A stretch of DNA of 64,000 bases, from assembly GCF_000820185.1 (NCBI RefSeq), contig NZ_CDCA01000022.1, positions 124,323 to 188,322 on the forward strand, read 5' to 3'. A program made the translations under genes and the position numbers. The stretch comes from Aeromonas tecta (GTDB lineage Bacteria; Pseudomonadota; Gammaproteobacteria; Enterobacterales; Aeromonadaceae). The notes below the pieces were generated by a model that was not told where the DNA came from, did no database searches, and worked only from the letters and a program-made list of their open reading frames with translations. Of this stretch, positions 52,369 to 63,896 are shown one piece after another (within the stretch, counting starts at the first letter, position 1; every line of letters starts with the position of its first letter).

Positions 52369-52905
52369 ATGATGCGCGCTGCACTTCTCTCATTAACACT
52401 GGTGGCCCTGCTGGGTGGTTGCAGCACAGGGCCCGCCCCCCCCACCGTCGAGACGGGCACCATGGTGGTGCGCCCGGCGGACCACTGGCGCTACGGCGCC
52501 ACACCGCGCTATGCGCTGGCCGAGCAGTACCAGTATGCGGGCAACAGTGCCGCGCCCTGGCTGGAGCCGATCCAGCAGGCCGTCAGCCAAGATCTCAACG
52601 GCAAGGGCTGGCAGAGCGTGCCGCTCGATGAGGCCGATGTGCTGGTCGCCATCGGGGTGGCCAGCAGCAAGGATATGAGCGATGGCGAGATATTCGCCCG
52701 CCTCGGCATGACCCCGGGCCTGCAGGCCGACGCCGATGCCCGCAAGGGCACCCTGGCCGTCATGCTGATCGACCGGCAGACCCAGCAGACACTCTGGAGC
52801 AGTGCCATCCAGCTCGCCAGCGATACCCCCATCGACGCAGAAAACCGTCGCCAGCTGAGTCAGCAGCTAGCCGCTCAGTTGCTGAGCGCCCTGCCCGGCA
52901 ACTGA
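52369..52905 (+). CDS. DUF4136-type lipoprotein
   Basis: The 178-residue precursor has a lipobox (LLGGC, Cys18). Its mature part has the DUF4136 pattern: a short N-terminal strand, the helix APWLEPIQQAVSQDLNGKGW, EADVLVAIGVASS, and a C-terminal GTLAVMLIDRQTQQTLWSSA strand pair. It is probably an outer-membrane lipoprotein of unknown function. AAGGAGC precedes the ATG, and it follows prkB by 12 bp, so the two are likely one operon. Confidence 0.8.
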   Translation: MMRAALLSLTLVALLGGCSTGPAPPTVETGTMVVRPADHWRYGATPRYALAEQYQYAGNSAAPWLEPIQQAVSQDLNGKGWQSVPLDEADVLVAIGVASSKDMSDGEIFARLGMTPGLQADADARKGTLAVMLIDRQTQQTLWSSAIQLASDTPIDAENRRQLSQQLAAQLLSALPGN

Positions 52906-52920
52906 TGCATTCCCAAAACA

Positions 52921-52947
52921 CAACGGCCTGCACGAGGCAGGCCGTTG
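52921..52947. terminator. Hairpin between convergent lipoprotein genes
   Basis: CAACGGCCTG and CAGGCCGTTG form a 10-bp stem with a seven-base loop. The minus-strand side is followed by TGTTTTG, so it more likely terminates the minus-strand gene. Confidence 0.55.
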
Positions 52948-52990
52948 GGGACACAGCATGTTGCCATGCCGCGCAGTCACACCATGACGA

Positions 52991-53290
52991 TTACTTGAGC
53001 TCGCAGGTCAGCAGGGTCACACCCTTTTGGACCAGGGTGGCCTTCTTGTCCTGATGGGAGAAGGTGGTCACGCCATCGGAATAGCTGGCCGTGTCTTTGG
53101 CCGAGTCGATGCGGCCCAGTTTGTGATAGACCCCGGCGTAGGGGAACTGCACCATGTCGGCCTGGGCATCATAGGTGATGGCCAACATCTCTTCCCCACA
53201 CTGATACTGACTGTATTGATACTGGGTCGGCTGCGGCATGCTGCAGGCGGCCAGTCCGAACAGGGGAAGCAACATTATCGTCTTTTTCAT
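52991..53290 (-). CDS. Small lipoprotein resembling C-type lysozyme inhibitors (MliC/PliC)
   Basis: The 99-residue precursor has a lipobox (GLAAC, Cys16). The mature protein follows the MliC pattern: an early Cys in YQCGEEMLAITYD, a central strand with a YSDGVTTFSHQDKKATLV segment, and a late Cys in LLTCELK expected to pair with the first. Such proteins block host lysozyme at the envelope. The match is by pattern only. Confidence 0.7.
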   Translation of the reverse strand: MKKTIMLLPLFGLAACSMPQPTQYQYSQYQCGEEMLAITYDAQADMVQFPYAGVYHKLGRIDSAKDTASYSDGVTTFSHQDKKATLVQKGVTLLTCELK

Positions 53291-53338
53291 TGTACTTTCC
53301 TTATGTCATGGCGTTATCGACGGGACAAACTACAACTA

Positions 53339-53743
53339 TCAAGCTTCAAGAATTTGATAACTATGGGTAATTTCTACCGCTTTTTCCAACATCAGGGAAA
53401 CTGAACAGTACTTCTCCATCGACAGATCGACCGCACGGGCCACCTGTTTCTCGGCCAGCCCCTTGCCGGTCACGACGAAGTTGAGATGGATCTTCTCAAA
53501 TACCCGGGGGACGGTGTCGGCTCGGGCCCCTTCCAGCTCCACATGACAAGCAGTCACGGATTGACGCGCCTTCTCCAGGATGGAGACCACGTCGATGGAG
53601 CTGCAACCACCGACCGCCAGCAGGATCATCTCCATCGGGCTGGCACCTTCGCCCGGGTTGGCGCCGTCCAGGGTCACCTGATGACCAGACTCGCTCTCGC
53701 CCACAAACTTCATGCCTTCCACCCAGCTGACCTTGGCTTTCAT
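53339..53743 (-). CDS. yhfA: OsmC family protein YhfA
   Basis: The 134-residue protein is of the YhfA branch of OsmC/Ohr. MKAKVSWVEGMKFVGESESG opens it, GEGASPMEMILLAVGGCSSID carries the first conserved Cys, and VDLSMEKYCSVS the second. OsmC relatives reduce organic peroxides through two cysteines, but the role of YhfA itself is not established. ATG 53743 has a GAGGAAAT upstream. The frame extension to 53812 is not used. It is divergent from crp, as in E. coli. Confidence 0.92.
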   Translation of the reverse strand: MKAKVSWVEGMKFVGESESGHQVTLDGANPGEGASPMEMILLAVGGCSSIDVVSILEKARQSVTACHVELEGARADTVPRVFEKIHLNFVVTGKGLAEKQVARAVDLSMEKYCSVSLMLEKAVEITHSYQILEA

Positions 53744-54056
53744 CTCACATTTCCTCTCAATGACGACGGTTCTAACGCTCATAGCATACCTCAGCCGAGG
53801 CCCGAGTGGCACAGCCCATTATCTTGCACACTCGTGGGGTAAATAGATCGAAATCAACATCTATTCCCCTCTTCTTACCTAGAATGGCCGGGATAGCGCA
53901 GCAGAACGAGGCCACAGGCCAGGGGCAAAAAAACCCAAAGCCTTGTCAGCACAGACAAAGGCTCTTATCCTACTGCGACCCAATACAAGGAATGGCAAGA
54001 CTGGCAACTTGCCTGGACGCACGAGTCCATAAAAAAGACACTACAGAGGAAGTCTC
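53744..54056. other. Divergent yhfA/crp control region (313 bp)
   Basis: No gene is visible. An imperfect hairpin, AAGCCTTGTC with GACAAAGGCTC (about 53938-53964), lies roughly 90 bp upstream of crp. No good TGTGA-N6-TCACA site was found by eye, so CRP autoregulation cannot be shown. Confidence 0.5.
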
Positions 54057-54695
54057 ATGATCATTGGCAAACCGCAAAGCGATCCCACCCTGGAGTGGTT
54101 CTTGTCGCATTGCCACATTCATAAGTATCCCGCCAAGAGCACCCTGATCCATGCCGGTGAGAAGGCGGAAACCCTCTATTACATCGTCAAGGGGACCGTC
54201 GCCGTCTTGATCAAGGACGACGAGGGCAAGGAGATGATCCTGTCCTACCTGAACCAGGGGGATTTCCTGGGCGAAATGGGGATGTTCGAAGAGAACGAGA
54301 ATCCGGAGCGTTCCGCCTGGGTGCGTGCCAAGGGAGCCTGTGAAGTCGCCGAGATCTCCTACAAAAAGTTCCGCCAGCTGATCCAGGTCAACCCGGACAT
54401 CCTGCTGCGTCTCTCCGGCCAGATGGCCAAGCGCCTGCAGCACACCAGCCAGAAGGTCGGCAACCTCGCCTTCCTGGACGTGACCGGCCGGATCGCCCAG
54501 ACCCTGCTGAACCTGGCCAAGCAGCCGGATGCCATGACTCACCCGGATGGCATGCAGATCAAGATCACCCGTCAGGAGATCGGCCAGATCGTCGGCTGCT
54601 CTCGCGAAACCGTCGGCCGCATCCTCAAGATGCTGGAAGAGCAAGAGCTCATCTCCGCCCACGGCAAGACCATAGTGGTGTTTGGTACCCGTTGA
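54057..54695 (+). CDS. crp: cAMP receptor protein (CRP)
   Basis: CRP is the global cAMP-dependent regulator of carbon metabolism. The 212-residue protein is near-identical to E. coli CRP except for a two-residue insertion in [12 protein letters not shown]. The cyclic-nucleotide pocket ([16 protein letters not shown]) and the C-terminal helix-turn-helix ([20 protein letters not shown]) are intact. AGAGGAAG precedes the ATG. Confidence 0.98.
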   Translation: MIIGKPQSDPTLEWFLSHCHIHKYPAKSTLIHAGEKAETLYYIVKGTVAVLIKDDEGKEMILSYLNQGDFLGEMGMFEENENPERSAWVRAKGACEVAEISYKKFRQLIQVNPDILLRLSGQMAKRLQHTSQKVGNLAFLDVTGRIAQTLLNLAKQPDAMTHPDGMQIKITRQEIGQIVGCSRETVGRILKMLEEQELISAHGKTIVVFGTR

Positions 54696-54742
54696 TCGGG
54701 CAGGTGGCGGCGCCTGGCGCAGCCACCTTGGCATCGACAGAT

Positions 54743-54767
54743 AAAAGGCTGCCCTGGCAGCCTTTTT
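54743..54767 (+). terminator. crp terminator
   Basis: AAAAGGCTGCC-CT-GGCAGCCTTTT followed by further T, an 11-bp stem. Confidence 0.9.
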
Positions 54768-54825
54768 CTATCATCTCCCCTATAATCCCGAACGCCCTTC
54801 CCTGGCTTCAACCAAGCGAGTAGCT

Positions 54826-55626
54826 ATGCATCTTCAATGCCCCCTGTGTCGCAGCCCCCTGCATCTTCATGAAGCCTCCCGCGGGGTCTATTGCGACAAC
54901 AAGCACCATTTCGATCCGGCCCCGGAAGGCTATCTTGACCTCATTCCCGGCAAGAAGGATCCCAAGGACAGCGACAGCCGTATGCTGATGCGCGCCAAGC
55001 GCCACTTCCTGGAGCAAGGCCACCAGCTGCCGCTGGTGGAGGCCATGGCGGCGCTGCTGGCCCCTCTCGGTACCCATGAGCTGATCCACCTCGGCTGTGG
55101 CGAAGGCTACTACTGCCGCGCCCTGGCCGAGCGCCTGCCCGACTGGCGCTTCGGCGGGGTCGACTTGGCCAAGAATGCCATCTTCGCCGCCAACAAGGCG
55201 CAGCCAGAAGGCCACTTCGTCATCGCCGATCCGGCCCGCGCCCCGCTGCAACCCGGCTCGGCCCAGGTGCTGCTGGTCAACGATCTCAAGGTCAAGACCG
55301 AATCCCTGGTCAGCTGGCTGGCACCGGGCGGCTACCTGCTCTATCTGCAGCCCGGCCCGCGTCACCAGTGGCAACTGAGAGTCAGCCTCAACCCGGTGAG
55401 CATGGAGCATCCCTTGAGCTGGCCCACCCTGGCCGGACTCAACCCGCTGCAACAGCAGCGCTGCCAGTTCACCATGGTCATGGATCAGGGTCTGCGCGGC
55501 CACGTGCTGGAAACCAGCCGCCTCGGCTGGCGCGCCGGCGGCGAGCAGCGTCACGCCTTCACCCACCAGGGACCGGACGAGATGGAGCAGGATATGTTGC
55601 TGAGTCTGTGGCAGAAGCCGCTCTGA
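54826..55626 (+). CDS. rlmA: 23S rRNA (guanine745-N1)-methyltransferase
   Basis: RlmA methylates G745 in helix 35 of 23S rRNA using SAM. The 266-residue protein has an N-terminal zinc finger (CPLCRSPL with C5 and C8, then C23 and H27), the family segment GYLDLIPGKKDPKDSDS, and a methyltransferase domain with motif I LIHLGCGEGYYCRAL and GGVDLAKNAI. It follows crp, with its own short upstream gap after a terminator. Confidence 0.92.
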   Translation: MHLQCPLCRSPLHLHEASRGVYCDNKHHFDPAPEGYLDLIPGKKDPKDSDSRMLMRAKRHFLEQGHQLPLVEAMAALLAPLGTHELIHLGCGEGYYCRALAERLPDWRFGGVDLAKNAIFAANKAQPEGHFVIADPARAPLQPGSAQVLLVNDLKVKTESLVSWLAPGGYLLYLQPGPRHQWQLRVSLNPVSMEHPLSWPTLAGLNPLQQQRCQFTMVMDQGLRGHVLETSRLGWRAGGEQRHAFTHQGPDEMEQDMLLSLWQKPL

Positions 55627-55645
55627 TGACCCATGTCGTTCCATG

Positions 55646-55671
55646 AAAAAAGGCCCCGAGGGGCCTTTTTT
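55646..55671. terminator. Bidirectional terminator between rlmA and the M66 protease gene
   Basis: AAAAAAGGCCCC-GA-GGGGCCTTTTTT, a 12-bp perfect stem. Confidence 0.9.
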
Positions 55672-55741
55672 ATTGCATGATTCATTGGCTTTCTACGCTA
55701 CATAACACTACTAATGTAAATATTTTTAGCATAAACAACCA

Positions 55742-58105
55742 CTACAGTGGGCGGCCATTGACCGTGTAAGTGAGCGTCTCGCCCGGCGCCGAGATAGTCT
55801 GCTGATCCAGCGTTCTCGCACCGCAGATCACCGCGGCGCTCTGCGGTGCACTCGCCGTCGGCACGTTGATGTGGAACTTGTTCATCACCCCGGTGCTCAG
55901 ACGATGATTGGCCAGTCTGAAACGCAGCAAGCCGTCACGGGTTTCCACCTGCAGCTGGCAATCTTTGTCTGCCAGTCGGCTGGCGTCATCGCCGTAGCCA
56001 AACCCATAGGCGCCGTGCAGCGCCGGGTAGATGTAGCTCGGCAGCTGGCCACTGGGATCGTAATAGCCGACCAGAGTGGTCACCGGCACCCCGAAGGCTT
56101 GTGGCTTGCGGTCGATGCGCAGGTCCGCCGGCGTCCCTTCGTTCCAGCGACTGCCATCGGAGGTGTAGCTCTTCTTGAAGCCGCGGGAGACGGTGATCTG
56201 CTGGCCATTGATAAACAGGGTGCTGTTGTAGCCGGCATTGTGATCGACGCTGACGATGCGACCAGGATTCACCGCCGAGGCCAGCGGCAGCCGGATGTTG
56301 CGCGTCCAGTTGCCGTCCCACATGGCAATCTTGACCAGATCGTATTCCGCTAGCAGTGCCGCCAGCTTCACCTCACCCAGATCGCTCACCGGCGCCGTGA
56401 CCTGCTCCAGGAAGTCCACCTTGTGCTGATAGGGCTCCATGGTTGCGGTGGCGGCATTCCACTTGCTAAATCCCGTCGCCGAGCCGGCATCGAACACCGC
56501 CTTGCTCTCGAGGAAGCGCTGGATGATGGCGGCCGAGTTGGGGGTATAGAGGGTGAAACGGTTGAAGCCGGAGAAGGGCGCCCCACCGGCCATGGCATCC
56601 AGGCCAAAGGGGTGACCCTCGAAGGGAGCCTGGCACTGACCGTCGAGACAGGTACTCTGGCCGTCGCGGCCGACCCCGAAGTTGGGAATGAAGCGGTTCT
56701 TGTCCCCGTCCCAGCCCCAGCTCGAATTGATCTCGCCCGCGCTGCGATGCACCGAGCCGGCGAAGCCGCCGACGTAGTGGCCGAGGCCATAGTTATGACC
56801 CACCTCGTGGCTGAATTCGTTGCCAAGGGAGCTATCGAGGGTGACGATGCCACCCCCCCCCGAGCCGCCGTGCACCTGAATACCGTTGGCGTACTTGCCC
56901 TGGCTGTTGTGGGCCGCCAGCTGGGCCACCACATAGGGGTGGCTGTTCTCCCCCTCCCCGGCCGTGCTGTTGATGCCGTAGTTGGCGTTGTCGATGCCGA
57001 GGGAAATCAGCTCCTTACCGATGCGCTGGCGCATGGTGCCCTCATGCCAGCCACCCTGACTGGGATCAAAATCGGTGAGCAGGGTGCCGTTTGGCAGCAT
57101 CACCTCCGCCAGGGCGAGCGGCGCGTACTGGCTGACGATCAGCCGACTGGTCGGCACCGTCTGGAAATACTCGCGCTGCGCCTCGGGATCCTTGGCGAAG
57201 TCGAACTCGTTACGGGGGGCGGTCAACATGCCGATGTCGATGGTGTGAATGAGCAGCTCGCTCGGCGCGCCGACCTCGAGCGCCGTCAGTTCACCGCTGA
57301 GCACGCCCTGATTGAACTGCAGGCTCAGCCCGGGCTTGATCCAGTCGGCTGGCAGCACGGCGCTCCAGGCGTCGGTCGCATAGCGGATGCCGTTGTTCTC
57401 CAGCTCCCCCTCGCGGATCCACTGGCCGTCCACGAACTTGAATTGCAGGGTCTGGCCACGGGAGAGCGTCACCTGGCGGCCGCTGTAGCGCACCGTCGAG
57501 TTGTAACCGGCATTGGAGCTGGTACGCACCATCTTGCCCTCCAGCGCCGCACCGTCTGGCAGATAGATATCCCCGACCCACTGACCATCGGCGGTCTGTA
57601 CCTCCACCAGGGCATGCTGTTGCAGACGCTGGAGCAGGAAGGCCGCCGCGGGATCCTTCAGACGTGCCAGCTCGGCGCTGCTGCGGATGATATTGGTGGT
57701 GCCCGCGCCCGGCGTGAAGTCAACGCCACCCTCTGGTGAACCATCGAGGTAATAGGCCGTTTTCGGCTGCTGCTCAGGCGGGTTGAGGGCCAGGGTGCCG
57801 AGCGGCTGTCCCTTTCCATTGAGCGCGGTCACCGTCATCGGCGCCGCGGGATCGGCCTGCAGGGGCCGCACCAGCAGCAGGCTCTTGCGCAGGGCAGTCA
57901 GTCTGGGCTGGTTATCCCCCTCGGCGACATGGGCCGGAAAAATTTGGCTCTGGGCAAATAGTACCTGCGCCGCCAGGGATCCTTGCAGATCGTTGGTGGG
58001 CACCTGAGTATTGAATGGCTGCAGGGTGGGTGCCTGAACGGCGGCCAGCAAGGGGCCGCTCGCCAGGGTGGCCATGATCAGGCTGGCTAGCTGTGTTTTT
58101 TTCAT
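55742..58105 (-). CDS. tagA: Secreted M66 zinc metalloprotease, TagA/StcE type
   Basis: The 787-residue precursor has a Sec signal peptide (KKTQLASLIMATLASGPLLA, AVQA). The M66 domain holds the extended zinc motif HEVGHNYGLGH (His433, His437, His443). It is followed by the highly conserved block VHRSAGEINSSWGWDGDKNR and the LDAMAGGAPFSGFNRFTLYT segment. StcE and TagA cleave mucin-type glycoproteins. Two similar Ig-like segments, each containing NAGYNST, occur near residues 195-235 and again in the C-terminal third, flanking the protease domain. ATG 58105 starts the signal peptide; an in-frame ATG at 58120 is an alternative. Confidence 0.92.
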   Translation of the reverse strand: MKKTQLASLIMATLASGPLLAAVQAPTLQPFNTQVPTNDLQGSLAAQVLFAQSQIFPAHVAEGDNQPRLTALRKSLLLVRPLQADPAAPMTVTALNGKGQPLGTLALNPPEQQPKTAYYLDGSPEGGVDFTPGAGTTNIIRSSAELARLKDPAAAFLLQRLQQHALVEVQTADGQWVGDIYLPDGAALEGKMVRTSSNAGYNSTVRYSGRQVTLSRGQTLQFKFVDGQWIREGELENNGIRYATDAWSAVLPADWIKPGLSLQFNQGVLSGELTALEVGAPSELLIHTIDIGMLTAPRNEFDFAKDPEAQREYFQTVPTSRLIVSQYAPLALAEVMLPNGTLLTDFDPSQGGWHEGTMRQRIGKELISLGIDNANYGINSTAGEGENSHPYVVAQLAAHNSQGKYANGIQVHGGSGGGGIVTLDSSLGNEFSHEVGHNYGLGHYVGGFAGSVHRSAGEINSSWGWDGDKNRFIPNFGVGRDGQSTCLDGQCQAPFEGHPFGLDAMAGGAPFSGFNRFTLYTPNSAAIIQRFLESKAVFDAGSATGFSKWNAATATMEPYQHKVDFLEQVTAPVSDLGEVKLAALLAEYDLVKIAMWDGNWTRNIRLPLASAVNPGRIVSVDHNAGYNSTLFINGQQITVSRGFKKSYTSDGSRWNEGTPADLRIDRKPQAFGVPVTTLVGYYDPSGQLPSYIYPALHGAYGFGYGDDASRLADKDCQLQVETRDGLLRFRLANHRLSTGVMNKFHINVPTASAPQSAAVICGARTLDQQTISAPGETLTYTVNGRPL

Positions 58106-58371
58106 TGTTATGGTTCTCATGGTGATGGGGCATGTCCACATGCCCCTATGAGGGAGGCGGCAATACAGGAGACGGATCCTCCATCTCACTCGCCGGCCTC
58201 CCGAGTCTGAACTGGTCGCGGGAACGGGTTGACCGTCCACGCAGCCGGGGTGAAGCGCTCAACGAGTCGCTCTGCCCCAGCATCTGTTGCATCCTTGCCC
58301 AGTACCAGGCCCTCTGTGGCTGTCGGTTCCCTTCGCCACAGTCAGGCCTGGCGCAAAACGGCAGGCATGAT
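58106..58371. other. Upstream region of tagA (266 bp)
   Basis: No gene is supported here. The perfect inverted repeat at 58127-58146 is the one clear element. No terminator with a T-run follows the upstream metalloprotease gene, so co-transcription remains possible. Confidence 0.45.
58127..58146. promoter_or_regulatory. Perfect 20-bp inverted repeat just upstream of tagA
   Basis: GGGGCATGT-CC-ACATGCCCC lies 22 bp before the tagA start. As RNA it would form a 9-bp hairpin next to the ribosome-binding region. As DNA it resembles a dimeric operator. No T-run follows, so it is not an ordinary terminator. Confidence 0.55.
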
Positions 58372-61053
58372 CTATGGGCAGTCGACCACTCCCAGGTCGA
58401 ACCAGACATCCGACTTGCCAGGCTCGTTGCCGAGGGTCCAGTACCTGGCCTGCCAGCTGTGCCCGCCGTGGTTGGCCAGATCGCCCCCGTTGTAAGTCAC
58501 TGCTGCCTCCCAGCCGAGTCGTACCTGGCTGACCAGCGCCCAATGGCCGGTGCTGCGGCTGGGTGGGTTGCCCTGGTTCCAGTAGTTCGCCCGCCACAGC
58601 AGCTGGTTATGGCTCACCAGCTCCTTGCCGATGTAAGTCTTGCTCCCCTGCCAGGCGGGGTACCTGGCAGCCTCGGGATCCGTGCTGGCACAGGTTGAAT
58701 TCGCCTTGGGTTGCACGGTGAGGCGGGTACTGGCCTGGGCATCCAGCGCGCCGTCGGTGACGGTCAGGGTCAGCTCATAGCTCTGCTCGGTGCCGAGCTC
58801 CGGCGCCGTGATGGTCAGGTTGGCGGAGTCCAGCCCGCTCGCCACCAGGCCCGCCGGCAGCTGCCACTGATACGCCAACGCGTCTCCATCGGGATCGCTG
58901 CCCTGGGCCTGGATGTTCAGCTGCTGCCCGCCCTTGGCGGTGAAGGCGGCGGGCAGGCTGACGGTCGGGGCCCGGTTCACCGCCATGGCGCCGTTATGCA
59001 CCCGCACCTGGTCTTTCCCCTGCGCGCCCTGCGCATCGGTCACCGTCAACTCAAACGCCAGCTCGCTGTCTTGCTGGCTAGCGGGCACGGCGATCCTGGC
59101 CTGCGCCTCGTCCCCACGATCGAGAATGACCGGAGTGCCGCTGAGCTGACGCCATTGATAACGCAGCGCCTGCCCTTCTGGATCCCGGGAGGCGGCGCCA
59201 TCCAGCACCGCATCGGCCGGGCCTGTGACGCTGAGATCGCCACCGGCATTGGCGAGCGGCGGCTGGTTGACGAGCGGTGGCGGTGTCTGCGCCGGGCCAG
59301 CCCCCTCGCGCACTCCCGGCTCGCCGGCGGCGAGGCGGGCCACCAGCGTCTGGTGGATGGTTCGCCATTGGTTCGCGAAGAAGATCCCTTCCTGGCGACC
59401 GACATACATGAGATTGGCGGCGCCATTAGGATCGGTGTCCTTGGTGTGCCACAGCCCCAGGTTGTGGCCGAGCTCGTGGGCCAGGGTCAACGCCTGGCCG
59501 AGTTCGGTCGCGTTGCCCGGGCAGGCGGCGCGATGACCCTCACGGGGAGGCGCATCGGTCGGCCCCGAGCCCGTGGAGGAGCCCCCGCCTGAGCCGGCGC
59601 ATCCCTTGGCATCGTCCTTATAGCGCCGCAGGACATAGAGATTGGAGAAGACCTGTTCCTGGTTCGGGATCCAGCCCTCTTTCAGCGGTGCGTCCTGTTC
59701 GGAGCGGTCAGCGGCATAAGAGTCGCCATTGCCGTCCTTGTCCCAGTCATGCACCAGCACGCCGTTATCCACCCACTTGAGCTGGATGTTGTAGGGGGCG
59801 TAGCGGCGGGTGAGCTCGCGCTCGATCAGGGCGCCGTCGTCCCACAGGTGAGTCTTGGTCTCGCCGGGGAAGGCGATATAGCTGTAGGAGAGGCTCACCT
59901 CTTTGGGCAAGGTGACCACCAGACGCACCAGATCCACCGGCTGGCCGTTGGCGCGGATCTCGAGGTTGGTCTCCCCCGCCCGCAGACCGCTCAGCACCAG
60001 CTTGTCTTGCTGTGCGCCCGCCTGTACCTGCAGGCTCGCGAGCGCAGGATCCTGGATGACGTAGGTCAGATCCTGCGCCTCGGCAGCGGGCAACTTACGG
60101 ATATAGAGCGCCTCGTTGCCGCCCTTGCTGCTCAGCATCTTCTCCTTGAGCGGACGGCTCAGACCGGGATCGAACGCCAGCTGGTTCGCGGGATCCGCCA
60201 GCACCTGGGCATAGGAGTTGAGCGCCTGTGTCTGCTGGCCCTCCCCTTGCAGCCAGAAGTCGCCGTCTGCATTGAGTCTGAAGCCTTGGCTATTTGGGCC
60301 GGCGAGGTAGCTCAGGGTGAGGCGATACTCCTTGTCTGCCTGCAAAGTGACGGGCTCGGCGAGCACCAGACGGGTGCTGGCGACGGTGGCCGACACATTC
60401 GCAATCTGCTCGCCACTCTCCATGTCGGTCAGCATGACGGTGAATTGGCGGTTGTTACCCCCCCACTGGGCCTCCTGGAACTGAAAGGTGGTGACCGTCA
60501 GCTTGTCACCCAGCAGCGGCAGCGAGCCACCATCGATCAGGATGCTGCGGCTCAGCGCCTGTCCCGGTGCCAACAGTATCCTCTGAGCCGAGACATCGCC
60601 ATCCTGCCAGAGCGCTCCCAGCGTGATGTTGTGTTCCGGCTGCTGGAGCGCCGGATCGTAGACGGTCACCGGCAACGAATAGGTGGTGGTGCTTTTGCCC
60701 CACCCCTTGAAGCCATCCACTGTGGGTAGGCCGTTGTCCGTGACCTGATATTTCGCCACATATTGCCCGGGCAGCTGGGTGTTGACCCCGCTAAGCTGCA
60801 CCAGCCTGGCGGTGAGATCGCCATCATCGGCGTCCCAGGCCGTCAGCAGCGGGGCGAAGGTCGCCCCTACCGGCAACTGCTGGGGGAAGTTATCCACCAA
60901 GCCCTCCTGGCTATACACCTTGGGGCTGCTCTGATCTTTACGAAACTCGCCGGTCGTGCTGCTCTGCTGGGCCATCGCCAGCGGGCTGACATTCAGGATC
61001 GCCAGCCCCAGGATGGAGAGTTTGGCCATCCACTGCGTGCTGTCATGGTGCAT
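58372..61053 (-). CDS. Secreted metzincin-type metalloprotease with PKD and chitin-binding domains
   Basis: The 893-residue precursor begins with a signal peptide (residues about 10-28). After an N-terminal region of Ig-like and adhesive look comes the protease core, with HELGHNLGLWH (His526, His530, His536) and a Met-turn in NLMYVG, so a metzincin. From about residue 598 it has two PKD/cadherin-like domains ([40 protein letters not shown]). Two CBM5/12 chitin-binding modules follow at about 795-893 (WRANYWNQGNPPS; WQARYWTLGNEPGKSDVW). The last about 300 residues are homologous to the same part of ChiA, encoded next door. The protein should cleave proteins associated with chitin or mucus; the actual substrate is unknown. 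Confidence 0.85.
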   Translation of the reverse strand: MHHDSTQWMAKLSILGLAILNVSPLAMAQQSSTTGEFRKDQSSPKVYSQEGLVDNFPQQLPVGATFAPLLTAWDADDGDLTARLVQLSGVNTQLPGQYVAKYQVTDNGLPTVDGFKGWGKSTTTYSLPVTVYDPALQQPEHNITLGALWQDGDVSAQRILLAPGQALSRSILIDGGSLPLLGDKLTVTTFQFQEAQWGGNNRQFTVMLTDMESGEQIANVSATVASTRLVLAEPVTLQADKEYRLTLSYLAGPNSQGFRLNADGDFWLQGEGQQTQALNSYAQVLADPANQLAFDPGLSRPLKEKMLSSKGGNEALYIRKLPAAEAQDLTYVIQDPALASLQVQAGAQQDKLVLSGLRAGETNLEIRANGQPVDLVRLVVTLPKEVSLSYSYIAFPGETKTHLWDDGALIERELTRRYAPYNIQLKWVDNGVLVHDWDKDGNGDSYAADRSEQDAPLKEGWIPNQEQVFSNLYVLRRYKDDAKGCAGSGGGSSTGSGPTDAPPREGHRAACPGNATELGQALTLAHELGHNLGLWHTKDTDPNGAANLMYVGRQEGIFFANQWRTIHQTLVARLAAGEPGVREGAGPAQTPPPLVNQPPLANAGGDLSVTGPADAVLDGAASRDPEGQALRYQWRQLSGTPVILDRGDEAQARIAVPASQQDSELAFELTVTDAQGAQGKDQVRVHNGAMAVNRAPTVSLPAAFTAKGGQQLNIQAQGSDPDGDALAYQWQLPAGLVASGLDSANLTITAPELGTEQSYELTLTVTDGALDAQASTRLTVQPKANSTCASTDPEAARYPAWQGSKTYIGKELVSHNQLLWRANYWNQGNPPSRSTGHWALVSQVRLGWEAAVTYNGGDLANHGGHSWQARYWTLGNEPGKSDVWFDLGVVDCP

Positions 61054-61144
61054 TGAAAGTGTCCTCTAGTGCGCGTAGGCGCTTATTTACGACGTTCTGA
61101 AAGCAGATTGAGAAGATCTGGCAGGTCGGGAAGGAATGGGGAGA

Positions 61145-61173
61145 AAGCAATGGGGCACTGGGCCCCATTGCTT
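61145..61173 (-). terminator. Hairpin terminator after chiA
   Basis: AAGCAATGGGG and CCCCATTGCTT form an 11-bp stem with a seven-base loop, starting 13 bp beyond the chiA stop. The tail on the minus strand is only TCTCCCC, so termination may be partial. Confidence 0.65.
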
Positions 61174-61185
61174 GAGTGATGACAC

Positions 61186-63798
<2,613 letters not shown>

Positions 63799-63824
63799 TT
63801 ATTTCGTTATTGGAATTAACAACG

Positions 63825-63835
63825 AAAAAAGGCAA
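63825..63835 (-). promoter_or_regulatory. Leader segment complementary to the 5' edge of the riboswitch
   Basis: On the transcript this reads UUGCCUUUUUU. It is exactly complementary over 11 bases to AAAAAAGGCAA at 63971-63981, the 5' strand of the GEMM aptamer. It lies about 40 nt before the chiA start, where a riboswitch expression platform would be. Pairing would pull apart the aptamer. Confidence 0.45.
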
Positions 63836-63896
63836 CGCAACCGGCCAGGTAACGCAGACAACATCGACACCATGGCTTGGCCCATGGACGATACAA

